Shown: positions 17,451-25,939 of the stretch, piece after piece
Layout: every line of letters starts with the position of its first letter
Position numbering within the stretch: position 1 is the first letter of the stretch
NCBI GenBank assembly: GCA_964541605.1
Contig: CAZIQY010000006.1
Span: 1 to 63,867, forward strand
Reading direction: 5' to 3'
Source: CAZIQY01 sp964541605
Lineage (GTDB): Bacteria; Desulfobacterota; Syntrophia; Syntrophales; UBA2185
Length of the DNA: 63,867 nt
The notes under the pieces: generated by a model
The model's database searches: none
What the model was told of the DNA's origin: nothing
Seen by the model: the letters and a program-made list of their open reading frames with translations, nothing else
Program-made: the position numbers and the translations under genes

Positions 17451-19250
17451 ATGACGTCAAATCAGAAACTTATCAAATGGGTGGATGAAATGGCCCGCAT
17501 GTGCAAGCCGGATCGCATTCACTGGTGCGACGGATCACAGAAAGAATACGATGAATTGTGCGAACTTATGGTTAAGTCCGGCACATTTATCAGGCTCAAC
17601 GATGAAAAGAGGCCCGGCAGTTATCTCTGCAGGTCCGATCCCGCCGATGTGGCCCGCGTGGAAGACAGAACGTTCATCTGTTCCATAAAGAAAGAAGACG
17701 CAGGGCCGACGAACAACTGGTGCGATCCTGTAGAAATGAAAAAAACGCTCTCAGCCCTCTACGACGGTGCCATGAAGGGACGCACCATGTATGTGATCCC
17801 CTTCAGCATGGGCCCGCTCGGGTCGAACATCGCCCATATCGGTATTGAAATTACCGACTCTCCTTACGTCGTCTGCAACATGCGGATCATGACGCGCATG
17901 GGAAAGGCTGTTCTCGACGTCCTCGGACCGGAAGGTGATTTTGTTCCCTGCCTGCACTCGGTCGGCATGCCACTCCCGCCGGGCCGGAAAGACGTCCCGT
18001 GGCCATGCAACAATGATCATAAATACATCGTCCATTTCCCGGAGGAAAGAACGATCTGGTCCTATGGAAGCGGCTATGGAGGAAATGCGCTTCTCGGCAA
18101 GAAGTGTTTTTCACTCCGTATCGCTTCGGTTATGGCACGCGACCAGGGCTGGTTGGCAGAGCATATGCTGATACAGGGACTCACCTCTCCCGGCGGCGTA
18201 AAGAAATATATAACCGGCGCTTTTCCAAGCGCGTGCGGCAAGACCAACCTTGCCATGTTGATTCCCACGCTTCCAGGATGGAAGGCGGAATGTGTCGGTG
18301 ACGACATCGCCTGGATGAAATTCGGCGAAGACCGAGGGCTCTACGCCATTAATCCCGAGTATGGCTTTTTCGGCGTCGCACCGGGAACATCGATGGAATC
18401 CAATTCAAACGCCATGCTGAGCATGACACAAAAATCCATCTTTACCAATGTTGCCTTAACGCCTGACGGCGATGTATGGTGGGAACTGATGACGGAACAA
18501 GAACCTGAAAAACTCATCGACTGGAAGGGCCGGCCATGGACGCCCGGTTGCGGCCGCCTGGCCGCTCATCCCAATGCGCGTTTCACCGCTCCGGCGGGTC
18601 AGTGTCCTGTTATCGATGCTTCATGGGAAGATCCAAAAGGCGTGCCCATCTCGGCTTTTCTCTTTGGCGGACGCCGCGCCAACATTGTTCCTCTGGTTCA
18701 CGAGGCATTTAACTGGCAGCACGGAACCTTCATGGGTTCTATCGCCAGCTCCGAAAAAACCGCTGCTGCAGCAGGAACTGTCGGCGATTTGCGCAGAGAC
18801 CCGTTCGCCATGCTTCCCTTTTGCGGCTATCATATGGGTGATTATTTTGCACACTGGCTTGAAACGGGCAAGAAGTCAAATGAGAGCAAGCTTCCCAGGA
18901 TCTTTTACGTGAACTGGTTCCGCAAAACACCGGACGGCAGATGGTTATGGCCCGGCTACGGTGAAAACAGCAGGGTGCTGAAATGGATTTTCGAACGAAT
19001 TGAGGGAACGGGCAAGGCTGTGGAAACTCCCATCGGTTATGTACCTGCCCCCGGGGCTATCGATACCTCGGGGCTGAACGTATCTGACGAAGATATGGCT
19101 GAACTTCTTAAGGTGGATACCGAAGACTGGTTAAGAGAGGTAGAAAGCATTAAGGAACATTACAGCCAATTCGGAGACCGGCTTCCGCAAGCCCTCCGGG
19201 ATGAACTGGCCGCCCTTGAGATGAGGTTAGCCAAACGGAAAGGAAAATGA
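17451..19250 (+). CDS. pckG: Phosphoenolpyruvate carboxykinase (GTP)
   Basis: A 599-residue enzyme interconverting oxaloacetate + GTP and PEP + CO2 + GDP. GTP-class landmarks are the P-loop with the mobile cysteine (FPSACGKTN), FLFGGRRANIVPLV and NWQHGTFMGS. The open frame continues upstream to 17304, but AAGG at 17441-17444 sits 6 bases before ATG 17451, and a strong promoter lies inside the longer version. With this start the length matches the usual 600 residues. The stop overlaps the start of the AckA-PduL fusion gene by 4 bp, linking PEP/oxaloacetate and acetyl-phosphate metabolism in one transcript. Probably gluconeogenic or anaplerotic in this setting. Confidence 0.96.
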   Translation: MTSNQKLIKWVDEMARMCKPDRIHWCDGSQKEYDELCELMVKSGTFIRLNDEKRPGSYLCRSDPADVARVEDRTFICSIKKEDAGPTNNWCDPVEMKKTLSALYDGAMKGRTMYVIPFSMGPLGSNIAHIGIEITDSPYVVCNMRIMTRMGKAVLDVLGPEGDFVPCLHSVGMPLPPGRKDVPWPCNNDHKYIVHFPEERTIWSYGSGYGGNALLGKKCFSLRIASVMARDQGWLAEHMLIQGLTSPGGVKKYITGAFPSACGKTNLAMLIPTLPGWKAECVGDDIAWMKFGEDRGLYAINPEYGFFGVAPGTSMESNSNAMLSMTQKSIFTNVALTPDGDVWWELMTEQEPEKLIDWKGRPWTPGCGRLAAHPNARFTAPAGQCPVIDASWEDPKGVPISAFLFGGRRANIVPLVHEAFNWQHGTFMGSIASSEKTAAAAGTVGDLRRDPFAMLPFCGYHMGDYFAHWLETGKKSNESKLPRIFYVNWFRKTPDGRWLWPGYGENSRVLKWIFERIEGTGKAVETPIGYVPAPGAIDTSGLNVSDEDMAELLKVDTEDWLREVESIKEHYSQFGDRLPQALRDELAALEMRLAKRKGK

Positions 19251-21604
19251 CCGGACGAAGAAAGGCTGATGAGATGGGAATGCTAAATTTTCTCAGATCA
19301 ATAGAGATTCTTTCTGATCTCAACGATGATGACTTGAACCGTCTGGTCGACAGTTCACAGATCCTTGCCTACCCGGAAACCCGGAAAATCATAAAGAGAG
19401 GTGAAATAGGCCGGTACCTGTGGGTAGTCTACGACGGGAAAGTGGAAGTAACCCTGCCGAAGACAGACGGAACATGGCAGACCGTTGCCTCTCTCGGCAG
19501 AGGCGAAATATTCGGCGAGATGTCCATTATGACGGGAGATCCTGCTATTGCCGATGTTTCTGCGTCAGGTGTTGCCAATCTCATCAAAATACCCAGAGAG
19601 ATATTCTCCCAGATCATCGCCAGAAATCCCAAGACGCTAAGCAAGATTGCCAGGATTATTACAAAACGCCTTCTCCAGAACGAAAGAGACGAACAGCGGC
19701 AGGAACTTCTCAGGTCAGCCCACAGTGAAAATGATGACCCTTATGACCTGAATTTTTCCTCTATGAGCGATCCCATAAAAATTCTCGTCGTCAACAGCGG
19801 AAGTTCCTCTTTAAAATATTCACTTTTCGACACAGCCGATAACATTCCCCTTCTTGAAGGCCAGATCGAAAAAATAGGTTCCGGCGAAGCGTCACATAAA
19901 ATCAAGACGCAAAAGTCCCGGAAGGAAGAATTCGTACCCCATATCACCGATATAAAAGAAGCGTTCAATGCCATGGTTTCCGCGGTCACGGACCCATCTT
20001 CAGGACCCGTAAAAGACCTGACTGAGGTTCATGCCGTGGGGCACAGGGTCACGCACGGCGGGGGAAAATTTTCCAGCTCCGTTGTCATAGACGATGCGGT
20101 GATGAAGGCGGTCCGCTCTTATTTTCCCCTTGCACCCCTTCACAACCCCTATAACCTTCAGGGCGTCGAGATGATGAGGGAACTGATGCCTTCCGCTCCC
20201 CAGGTGGCTGTCTTTGATACTTCCTTTCATCATACCCTCCCTGAAAGCGCCTTTACATATGCCCTCCCCTACGCAGTTTGCGAAAAAGAGCGGATCAGGC
20301 GTTACGGATTCCACGGCACAAATCACCAGTTCGTCGCCCTCAGTGCGGCAACCCATCTGAGACGCCCCCTGGGGGAACTGAAAATCGTATCGTGTCACCT
20401 GGGAAGCGGTGCATCCATCTGCGCCATCGATCACGGACGAAGCATCGACACGAGCATGGGAATGACACCCCTGGAAGGTCTTGTCATGGGTACGAGAGCG
20501 GGGGATGTTGACTCCGGCGCTATCCTGCATCTGATGAGGGTTTCGGGCATGTCCATTGAAGAGGTGGACAAGATCCTGAACAAGGAAAGCGGGCTTCGGG
20601 GTATCAGCGGGAAAAGCAACGACATGCGCGAAGTGCTTCAGGCGGCGGACGCAGGTGACGCTCGCTGTAAGACGGCAATCGGCGCCTTCTGCTACAGGAT
20701 CAAAAAGTATATCGGCGCCTACATCGCCGCCCTGGGTGGTATTGATGCCCTGATCTTTACGGGCGGAATTGGTGAGAATTCAGCGGAAGTCCGTGCTCGT
20801 ACATGCCAGGGTCTCGAAGTCTTCGGGATCAACATTTCGCTGGACAGAAACAGAAAAGCGGAGCCGAAACGCGGAGAGGCGATTGACGTGTCCGAACCGG
20901 AATCAAGAGTACGCGTCCTGGTCATTCCCGCGGATGAAGAGAAAATGATTGCAAGGGAAACGCTCCACGCTCTGGGCAGGGTCAGAACCAAGCAGGATAT
21001 CCGGATGTTCAAGTCGAGGCCCATTCCCCTGAGCATCTCTGCCCACCACGTTCATCTGAGCCAGGCCGATTTTGAAGTTCTTTTTGGCAAGGGAAGGACG
21101 CTTACCCCCATGTCGGATTTAAGCCAGCCCGGCCAGTTTGCCGCTGCGGAAATGGTCAACCTGATCGGGCCGAAGGGAACCGTCAACAAAGTCCGTATCC
21201 TTGGGCCGTTCAGGAAGGAATCCCAGGTGGAAATTTCCAGGACCGAACAATTTAAACTCGGCATCGATGCCCCCATCAGGGATTCGGGCGACATCGAGGG
21301 AACACCGGGAATAATCCTCGAAGGAGAAGCGTGCCAGGTGAAACTTGAGAAAGGCGTGATCTGCGCCAAGAGGCACATTCACTCCAATACCGAGGAAGCG
21401 CTTACCCTGGGACTCAGAGACAGGGACGTCGTCATGGTTCAGGTGAAGGGGGTGAGAACCTTGATTTTCGGCGATGTATTTGTCAGGGTCCACCCGGACT
21501 ACAAGCTGGACATGCATCTCGACACGGATGAGGCAAATGCGGCCCAGATTACCGAAGGGGTCCTTGGTTACATCGAGTCCATACAATCGCGGCAATACAT
21601 GTAA
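19247..21604 (+). CDS. cNMP-binding domain - acetate kinase - PduL phosphotransacylase fusion
   Basis: A 785-residue triple fusion. Residues 12-150 form a cyclic-nucleotide-binding (CRP-type) jelly roll (GEIFGEMSIMTGDPA). Residues 176-577 are a full acetate kinase, with VNSGSSSLK (N183), GHRVTHGGG (R267), D324 in VFDTSF, H356 in GFHGTNH, R417 in GTRAGDVDSG and E565 in PADEEKM. Residues 590-775 are PduL, with SAHHVHLS, CAKRHIH and a C-terminal LDTDEANA. PduL converts acyl-CoA + Pi to acyl-phosphate and AckA then makes ATP and acetate, so one chain could run the whole route or its reverse. The CRP-like domain lacks a helix-turn-helix, suggesting allosteric control. ATG 19247 overlaps pckG; ATG 19277 is an alternative. 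Confidence 0.93.
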   Translation: MTGRRKADEMGMLNFLRSIEILSDLNDDDLNRLVDSSQILAYPETRKIIKRGEIGRYLWVVYDGKVEVTLPKTDGTWQTVASLGRGEIFGEMSIMTGDPAIADVSASGVANLIKIPREIFSQIIARNPKTLSKIARIITKRLLQNERDEQRQELLRSAHSENDDPYDLNFSSMSDPIKILVVNSGSSSLKYSLFDTADNIPLLEGQIEKIGSGEASHKIKTQKSRKEEFVPHITDIKEAFNAMVSAVTDPSSGPVKDLTEVHAVGHRVTHGGGKFSSSVVIDDAVMKAVRSYFPLAPLHNPYNLQGVEMMRELMPSAPQVAVFDTSFHHTLPESAFTYALPYAVCEKERIRRYGFHGTNHQFVALSAATHLRRPLGELKIVSCHLGSGASICAIDHGRSIDTSMGMTPLEGLVMGTRAGDVDSGAILHLMRVSGMSIEEVDKILNKESGLRGISGKSNDMREVLQAADAGDARCKTAIGAFCYRIKKYIGAYIAALGGIDALIFTGGIGENSAEVRARTCQGLEVFGINISLDRNRKAEPKRGEAIDVSEPESRVRVLVIPADEEKMIARETLHALGRVRTKQDIRMFKSRPIPLSISAHHVHLSQADFEVLFGKGRTLTPMSDLSQPGQFAAAEMVNLIGPKGTVNKVRILGPFRKESQVEISRTEQFKLGIDAPIRDSGDIEGTPGIILEGEACQVKLEKGVICAKRHIHSNTEEALTLGLRDRDVVMVQVKGVRTLIFGDVFVRVHPDYKLDMHLDTDEANAAQITEGVLGYIESIQSRQYM

Positions 21605-21623
21605 GCGGCATCCACTTAAAAAG

Positions 21624-21715
21624 ATGTCATTCCGGTTAAAAAAAGATGTCATTCCGGACTCGATCCGGAATCCAGTTCTTTAGTTATGGATTCCTGCTTC
21701 CGCAGGAATGACAAA
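21624..21715. repeat. Palindromic repeat cluster (three half-units)
   Basis: Contains a partial unit (TGTCATTCCGG at about 21624-21635), a unit TGTCATTCCGGACTCGATCC continuing to GGAATCCAG, and an inverted unit ATTCCTGCTTCCGCAGGAAT followed by GACA at 21690-21713. It belongs to the same repeat family as the units at 25861, 29568, 32437 and 36826. It lies directly before the Nudix gene, and its last codons make a false N-terminal extension of that gene. Confidence 0.75.
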
Positions 21716-21727
21716 AAGGGTGGGCTT

Positions 21728-22174
21728 ATGGGAACTAAAATAAAAAGACGCTGCGCCAACTGCGGCGCGGAAACGGAAAGTTACAGAAACCCTCTTCCTA
21801 CGGTGGACATTATCATCGAAGTTGAAGACAGGGGAATTGTCCTGATCAAACGCAAAAATCCGCCCCTCGGATGGGCCATCCCCGGAGGCTTCGTGGATTA
21901 CGGAGAATCTCTCGAAGACGCCGCAGCGAGAGAGGCAAAAGAGGAAACAGGACTGGATGTATCTCTGATCAGGCAACTTCACACCTATTCCCGACCGGAC
22001 CGGGACCCCCGCCACCACGCCATTTCCACCGTCTTTATCGCCAGAGCCGTGGGAACGCCCGCAGCAGCTGATGATGCAGCAGAAATCGGCCTTTTTACGA
22101 GGTATCATCTTCCACACCCCCTCGTCTTTGATCATAGAGAAATTTTAGAAGATTATTTCTGGAGGAAAGCTTAG
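21728..22174 (+). CDS. Nudix hydrolase
   Basis: A 148-residue protein with a complete Nudix box, GGFVDYGESLEDAAAREAKEETGLDV when read through (G, then E and REAKEE), which binds Mg2+ and hydrolyses a nucleoside diphosphate linked to another moiety. An N-terminal CANCG pair suggests part of a zinc ribbon, as in NADH pyrophosphatase-like members, but only two Cys are visible. An in-frame ATG at 21686 would add 14 codons derived from the palindromic repeat, so I use 21728. Substrate unknown. Confidence 0.88.
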   Translation: MGTKIKRRCANCGAETESYRNPLPTVDIIIEVEDRGIVLIKRKNPPLGWAIPGGFVDYGESLEDAAAREAKEETGLDVSLIRQLHTYSRPDRDPRHHAISTVFIARAVGTPAAADDAAEIGLFTRYHLPHPLVFDHREILEDYFWRKA

Positions 22175-22235
22175 CTCTTATCAAAATGCCCATCATCTTC
22201 CATCACTGTTTTTTGAAAAGATAGAAGGAGGCTAG

Positions 22236-22493
22236 ATGAAGACAAAATATATCGTATATCTCGTGCTGGCATGTATATATGGAATTTATTGTTTCGGAGT
22301 ATCTGAAGGATTTATCAAAAAAAATGTTCACGAAGGGGAGATGACGGCAATTCAGGCGGCCATCAATTTTATTTCTCCCAAAAGTCCACGGGAGAAGCTT
22401 GCTTCGATATCCGAGGAGTTTTTTGCTGAAAAGGACAAATTAAAAGATTTTGAAGAATTTAAAGAGAAGGTACAGTCGGGTCAGATTACGTGA
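22236..22493 (+). CDS. Small membrane-anchored protein, unknown; frame interrupted by TGA
   Basis: An 85-residue protein with an N-terminal hydrophobic segment at about residues 5-25 (a signal anchor or signal peptide) and a charged, helical remainder (KDFEEFKEKVQSG). GAAGGAGG at 22225-22232 gives a strong ribosome-binding site. The reading frame does not end naturally: after the TGA at 22491-22493 the same frame stays open for another 41 codons to 22619, and its stop overlaps the recC start. The protein may therefore be truncated. No family recognised. Confidence 0.6.
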   Translation: MKTKYIVYLVLACIYGIYCFGVSEGFIKKNVHEGEMTAIQAAINFISPKSPREKLASISEEFFAEKDKLKDFEEFKEKVQSGQIT

Positions 22494-22619
22494 CCGGGAG
22501 CTGTGGAACAGCTCAGGCGTGAGCTGGAAAACGATCCCCGTCCGAAAATGAAAGAAAATATAGCAAAATTACAGCCGGAAATGGCAAAAATGGCAAAAAA
22601 AGCGGCTCGGAGTAAATGA
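22494..22619 (+). other. Same-frame continuation after TGA of the small membrane protein
   Basis: Forty-one codons in the same frame as 22236-22493, rich in Lys, Glu and Met, ending TGA at 22617-22619 with an ATGA overlap with recC. The continuation could be read from GTG at 22503 (GGGAG at 22496-22500, close spacing), by readthrough, or it marks a nonsense change in one original gene of about 127 codons. Two alternative hairpins follow the TGA: GAGCTGT/ACAGCTC (22498-22504 with 22508-22514) and CAGCTCA-GGCG-TGAGCTG (22509-22526). Confidence 0.4.
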
Positions 22620-25600
22620 CGAAGTTCATGCCGGGATTAAATCTCTTCACAAGCAACCGGATGGAAATTCTGGTGGCGCATATCTCGGACGTCCTGAAAG
22701 TCCCCCTGGCACAACCGCTTGCCGCTGAGATCATTCTTGTCCAAAGCAAGGGTATGGAGCGCTGGCTGTCCATGGAGCTTGCCCGGCGCCATGGCATCTG
22801 CGCCAACGTCCGTTTCCCCTACCCTATTCATTTTGTCAACAGTATCTTCAGGGAAGTCATTCCCCACGTACCGGAGCATTCGCCCTACGAACCTATGACC
22901 ATGACGTGGGATATCATGCGCCTCCTCCCTTCCCTTCTTGAACATGCAGGATTTCAGAGCCTGAAAGCCTATATGGGCGGCGCCGAATCCGGTCTGAAAC
23001 TGTTTCAGCTCTCCTCCCGGGTCGCCGATCTTTACGATCAATACCTTCTCTTCCGGCCTGACATGATATTGCGATGGGATCGCGGCCTCGAAGACCACTG
23101 GCAGGCGACCCTCTGGCGGGAACTGGTCAAGAAAAACGGGTCGATACACCGGGCCGCCCTGTATGACGCATTTCTCCGTTCCATGAAAGATGGGGGCATC
23201 CACCTCCAGAATATGCCCGAAAGAATTTCTATCTTCGGCATTTCCGCCCTTCCGCCCTTTCACACCCAGATACTTTCGGCTCTGTCGTCCGTCATCGACG
23301 TGAATCTTTTTCTCATGAATCCATGCAGGGAATTCTGGGGAGACATCGCCTCCGACCGGGAAATGAGCCGCTTGACGGCGGGCAGGAAATCAAAGGATCT
23401 TCTGCCCGATGATCTGTATCTTGAGACGGGAAACCGCCTTCTTGCCTCCATGGGCGCCCTCGGCAGGGAGTTTTTCCAGTTGACGGGAGACATCCCTTCC
23501 GAAGAAACGTCCGCCTTCGAAGATCCGGGAGGGGCAACCCTCCTTGCGGCGATCCAGTCCGATATCCTGAACTTGAGAGAAAGAAGCAGTAAAGACAACC
23601 CTGTCATTTACGATGCGGACGATTCGATCCAGGTTCACTCTTGTCACAGCCCCCTTCGGGAGATCGAGGTGCTACAGGACGCTCTCCTCGATCTTATCGA
23701 AAAGCATCCCGGAATCAGGCCCGATGATGTCCTCGTCATGATCCCCGATATCGAGCTTTACGCGCCCTTTGTCCAGGCCGTTTTCTCAATACCCCCTGAT
23801 GATCCCCGCTGGCTTCCCTTCACCATCGCCGATAGAGGGCTTCTCAGTGAAAGCGGCCTTATCGACACCTTCATCCGGCTCCTTGACCTGAGAGGAAGCC
23901 GGTATGAAGCATCCCGCGTGATGGATATCCTCGAAGCCGATGCGGTGCGCTCCAGGTTTTCCATAGAGGAAGAAGACCTCGCTCTCGTCCATCACTGGAT
24001 TCGGGAAACGGGCATCCGCTGGGGAATCGACACAGAAAGCAGGCAAAAGCTCGGACTGCCGGCGTTTCCCTGGAACACCTGGCGGACGGGTTTCGACCGG
24101 ATGCTTCTCGGCTATGCCCTGCCCTCCGGAACGGAAGAAGGCCTATTTATGGATATCCTGCCCTTTAACGATATCGAGGGGGGAAACACGGAAACACTGG
24201 GGAATTTTCTTGGATTCACGGAAACGCTCTTTCGCTTCACGACAGCCCTCGAAGAAAAGAAAACACTGAACGGGTGGGCCGAAACGCTTTTTAACATTCT
24301 CGATTCATTCTTTTCCGATGATGAACATCACCTGAGAGACATTCAGGCGATCCGGCGCGTTGTTCATGAACTCCTCGACATTCAGGCTGTATCAGGGTTT
24401 AACGAAAAGGTGGACCTCGACGTGATCAAAGCCTGGTTTAGACAAAACCTTAAAGAGAAGGGTTTCGGGGCGGGATTTCTCACGGGAGGCGTGACCTTCT
24501 GCGCCATCCTTCCCATGCGGAGCATCCCTTTCAAGGTCATCTGCCTTATCGGCATGAACGATGACGCCTACCCCCGTCAATCTCGCCGGCTCGGATTCGA
24601 TCTCATGGCTGCAGCTCCCCGCATTGGCGACCGCTCGCGACGCATGGACGACCGGTACCTGTTTCTCGAAGCTCTTCTATCGGCCCGCATGAAACTCCAT
24701 ATCAGCTATGTCGGCCAAACCCTGAAGGACAACAGCCTTCGCCCCCCTTCGGTTCTGGTGAGCGAACTTCTGGATTACATCGAGGAGGGATTCGATGAAG
24801 CCGTCCGGGAAAGAATTGTCGTTCCACATCGCCTCCAGGCGTTCAGTCCCGATTATTTTTCCGGGAAAGGGCGGCTGTTCAGCTTTTCAGATGAAAATTT
24901 CCGTTCCGCTCAAAGCGCCCTTTCGGGTCACAGGGAGCCCTCTGCATTCATACCGTCCGTTTTATCTGAGCCGGAAGAGGAATGGAAGACGATCGACCTG
25001 GAATCGTTGTTAGTGTTCTTCAGCAACCCGGCACGATTTCTTCTCAACCGGCGGCTTGGCATCTATTTGACAGAAGAGCCCGCCGTCGCGGATGACGCCG
25101 AACCATTTGAACTCAATAACCTGGAGCGGTTTCTCATCCGGCAGGACCTTGTCGCGAGAGCTCTTGAGGAAGACTCACTTTTCGACGTTTATCCAATCAT
25201 GCAGGCATCAGGAAGGTTGCCCCACGGAGCTCCGGGCGTGTGTTTCTACGATGGCCTGTCTGCATCAGCAAACGAATTTGTCAGGAAAATTCGCCCCCGC
25301 ATCGAGGGGGGTCCCATAGAACCTGCAACAGTGGACATTGTTGTCGACGGATTTCATCTCACCGGAAGGCTGACCAATGTCTATCCTGAAGGTCTGGTCT
25401 GTTATCGCGCGGCGAAAATGAAAGGGCGTGATCGCCTCAGGGCGTGGATTTCACACCTCGTTTTCAATCACCTTCATCCAGGCGAAGCAGCGCCCCATAC
25501 GTTCGCTATTTTTGAAGACAGAACATACCGCTATTCGCCGGTAGAAGAACCGGAAATGTATCTACGTATTTATCTAAACATCTACTTGAGAGGTCTTCGT

Positions 25601-25843
25601 CAACCCCTTCATTTCTTTTCAGAATCATCACTTAATTATGCCGATATAATAACGAAAGGAAAAGAGCCTGAGAAAGCGATGAGGTCAGCCTCAGGCAAAT
25701 GGGATGCCTTCGAATTCGGGGAAAAAGACAATCCCTACTATGAGTTGTGCTTCAAAGAGATCGACCCCCTTGATGACGAATTCCGTGAACTGGCCACAAG
25801 CATATACGAACCCATGCTTAAACATGAAGAGCAGATAAAATAA
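22616..25843 (+). CDS. recC: Exodeoxyribonuclease V subunit RecC
   Basis: A 1075-residue RecC: inactivated helicase-like N-terminal domains and a C-terminal nuclease-like fold that scans for Chi. Family landmarks are an early VQSKGMERWLSMELARR, IGMNDDAYPRQSRRLGFDLM and RMDDRYLFLEALLSAR. Length matches the E. coli protein (1122). The order recC-recB-recD lacks the ptrA gene of enterobacteria. It starts with an ATGA overlap with the small preceding frame. It repairs double-strand breaks with RecB and RecD. Confidence 0.95.
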   Translation: MTKFMPGLNLFTSNRMEILVAHISDVLKVPLAQPLAAEIILVQSKGMERWLSMELARRHGICANVRFPYPIHFVNSIFREVIPHVPEHSPYEPMTMTWDIMRLLPSLLEHAGFQSLKAYMGGAESGLKLFQLSSRVADLYDQYLLFRPDMILRWDRGLEDHWQATLWRELVKKNGSIHRAALYDAFLRSMKDGGIHLQNMPERISIFGISALPPFHTQILSALSSVIDVNLFLMNPCREFWGDIASDREMSRLTAGRKSKDLLPDDLYLETGNRLLASMGALGREFFQLTGDIPSEETSAFEDPGGATLLAAIQSDILNLRERSSKDNPVIYDADDSIQVHSCHSPLREIEVLQDALLDLIEKHPGIRPDDVLVMIPDIELYAPFVQAVFSIPPDDPRWLPFTIADRGLLSESGLIDTFIRLLDLRGSRYEASRVMDILEADAVRSRFSIEEEDLALVHHWIRETGIRWGIDTESRQKLGLPAFPWNTWRTGFDRMLLGYALPSGTEEGLFMDILPFNDIEGGNTETLGNFLGFTETLFRFTTALEEKKTLNGWAETLFNILDSFFSDDEHHLRDIQAIRRVVHELLDIQAVSGFNEKVDLDVIKAWFRQNLKEKGFGAGFLTGGVTFCAILPMRSIPFKVICLIGMNDDAYPRQSRRLGFDLMAAAPRIGDRSRRMDDRYLFLEALLSARMKLHISYVGQTLKDNSLRPPSVLVSELLDYIEEGFDEAVRERIVVPHRLQAFSPDYFSGKGRLFSFSDENFRSAQSALSGHREPSAFIPSVLSEPEEEWKTIDLESLLVFFSNPARFLLNRRLGIYLTEEPAVADDAEPFELNNLERFLIRQDLVARALEEDSLFDVYPIMQASGRLPHGAPGVCFYDGLSASANEFVRKIRPRIEGGPIEPATVDIVVDGFHLTGRLTNVYPEGLVCYRAAKMKGRDRLRAWISHLVFNHLHPGEAAPHTFAIFEDRTYRYSPVEEPEMYLRIYLNIYLRGLRQPLHFFSESSLNYADIITKGKEPEKAMRSASGKWDAFEFGEKDNPYYELCFKEIDPLDDEFRELATSIYEPMLKHEEQIK

Positions 25844-25860
25844 TGGCAACCCCATCCTTG

Positions 25861-25925
25861 TCATCCCCGTGAAAACGGGGATCCAGAATAGACAAGACGG
25901 ATTCCGGATCAAGCCCGGAATGACA
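25861..25925. repeat. Palindromic repeat pair between recC and recB
   Basis: TCATCCCCGTGAAAACGGGG (25861-25880) begins a hairpin unit ending in ATCCAG, and a second unit GATTCCGGATCAAGCCCGGA runs on to ATGACA. The two outer sequences are inverted relative to one another. It occupies nearly all of the 96-bp gap within the rec gene cluster and would fold in the message. The ATG of recB lies 15 bases further on. Confidence 0.8.
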
Positions 25926-25939
25926 ACAAAAAAACTATT

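Noticed and set aside
21686..21727. Extra 14 N-terminal residues of the Nudix protein
   Set aside because: They are translated palindromic repeat sequence; ATG 21728 gives a normal Nudix start.
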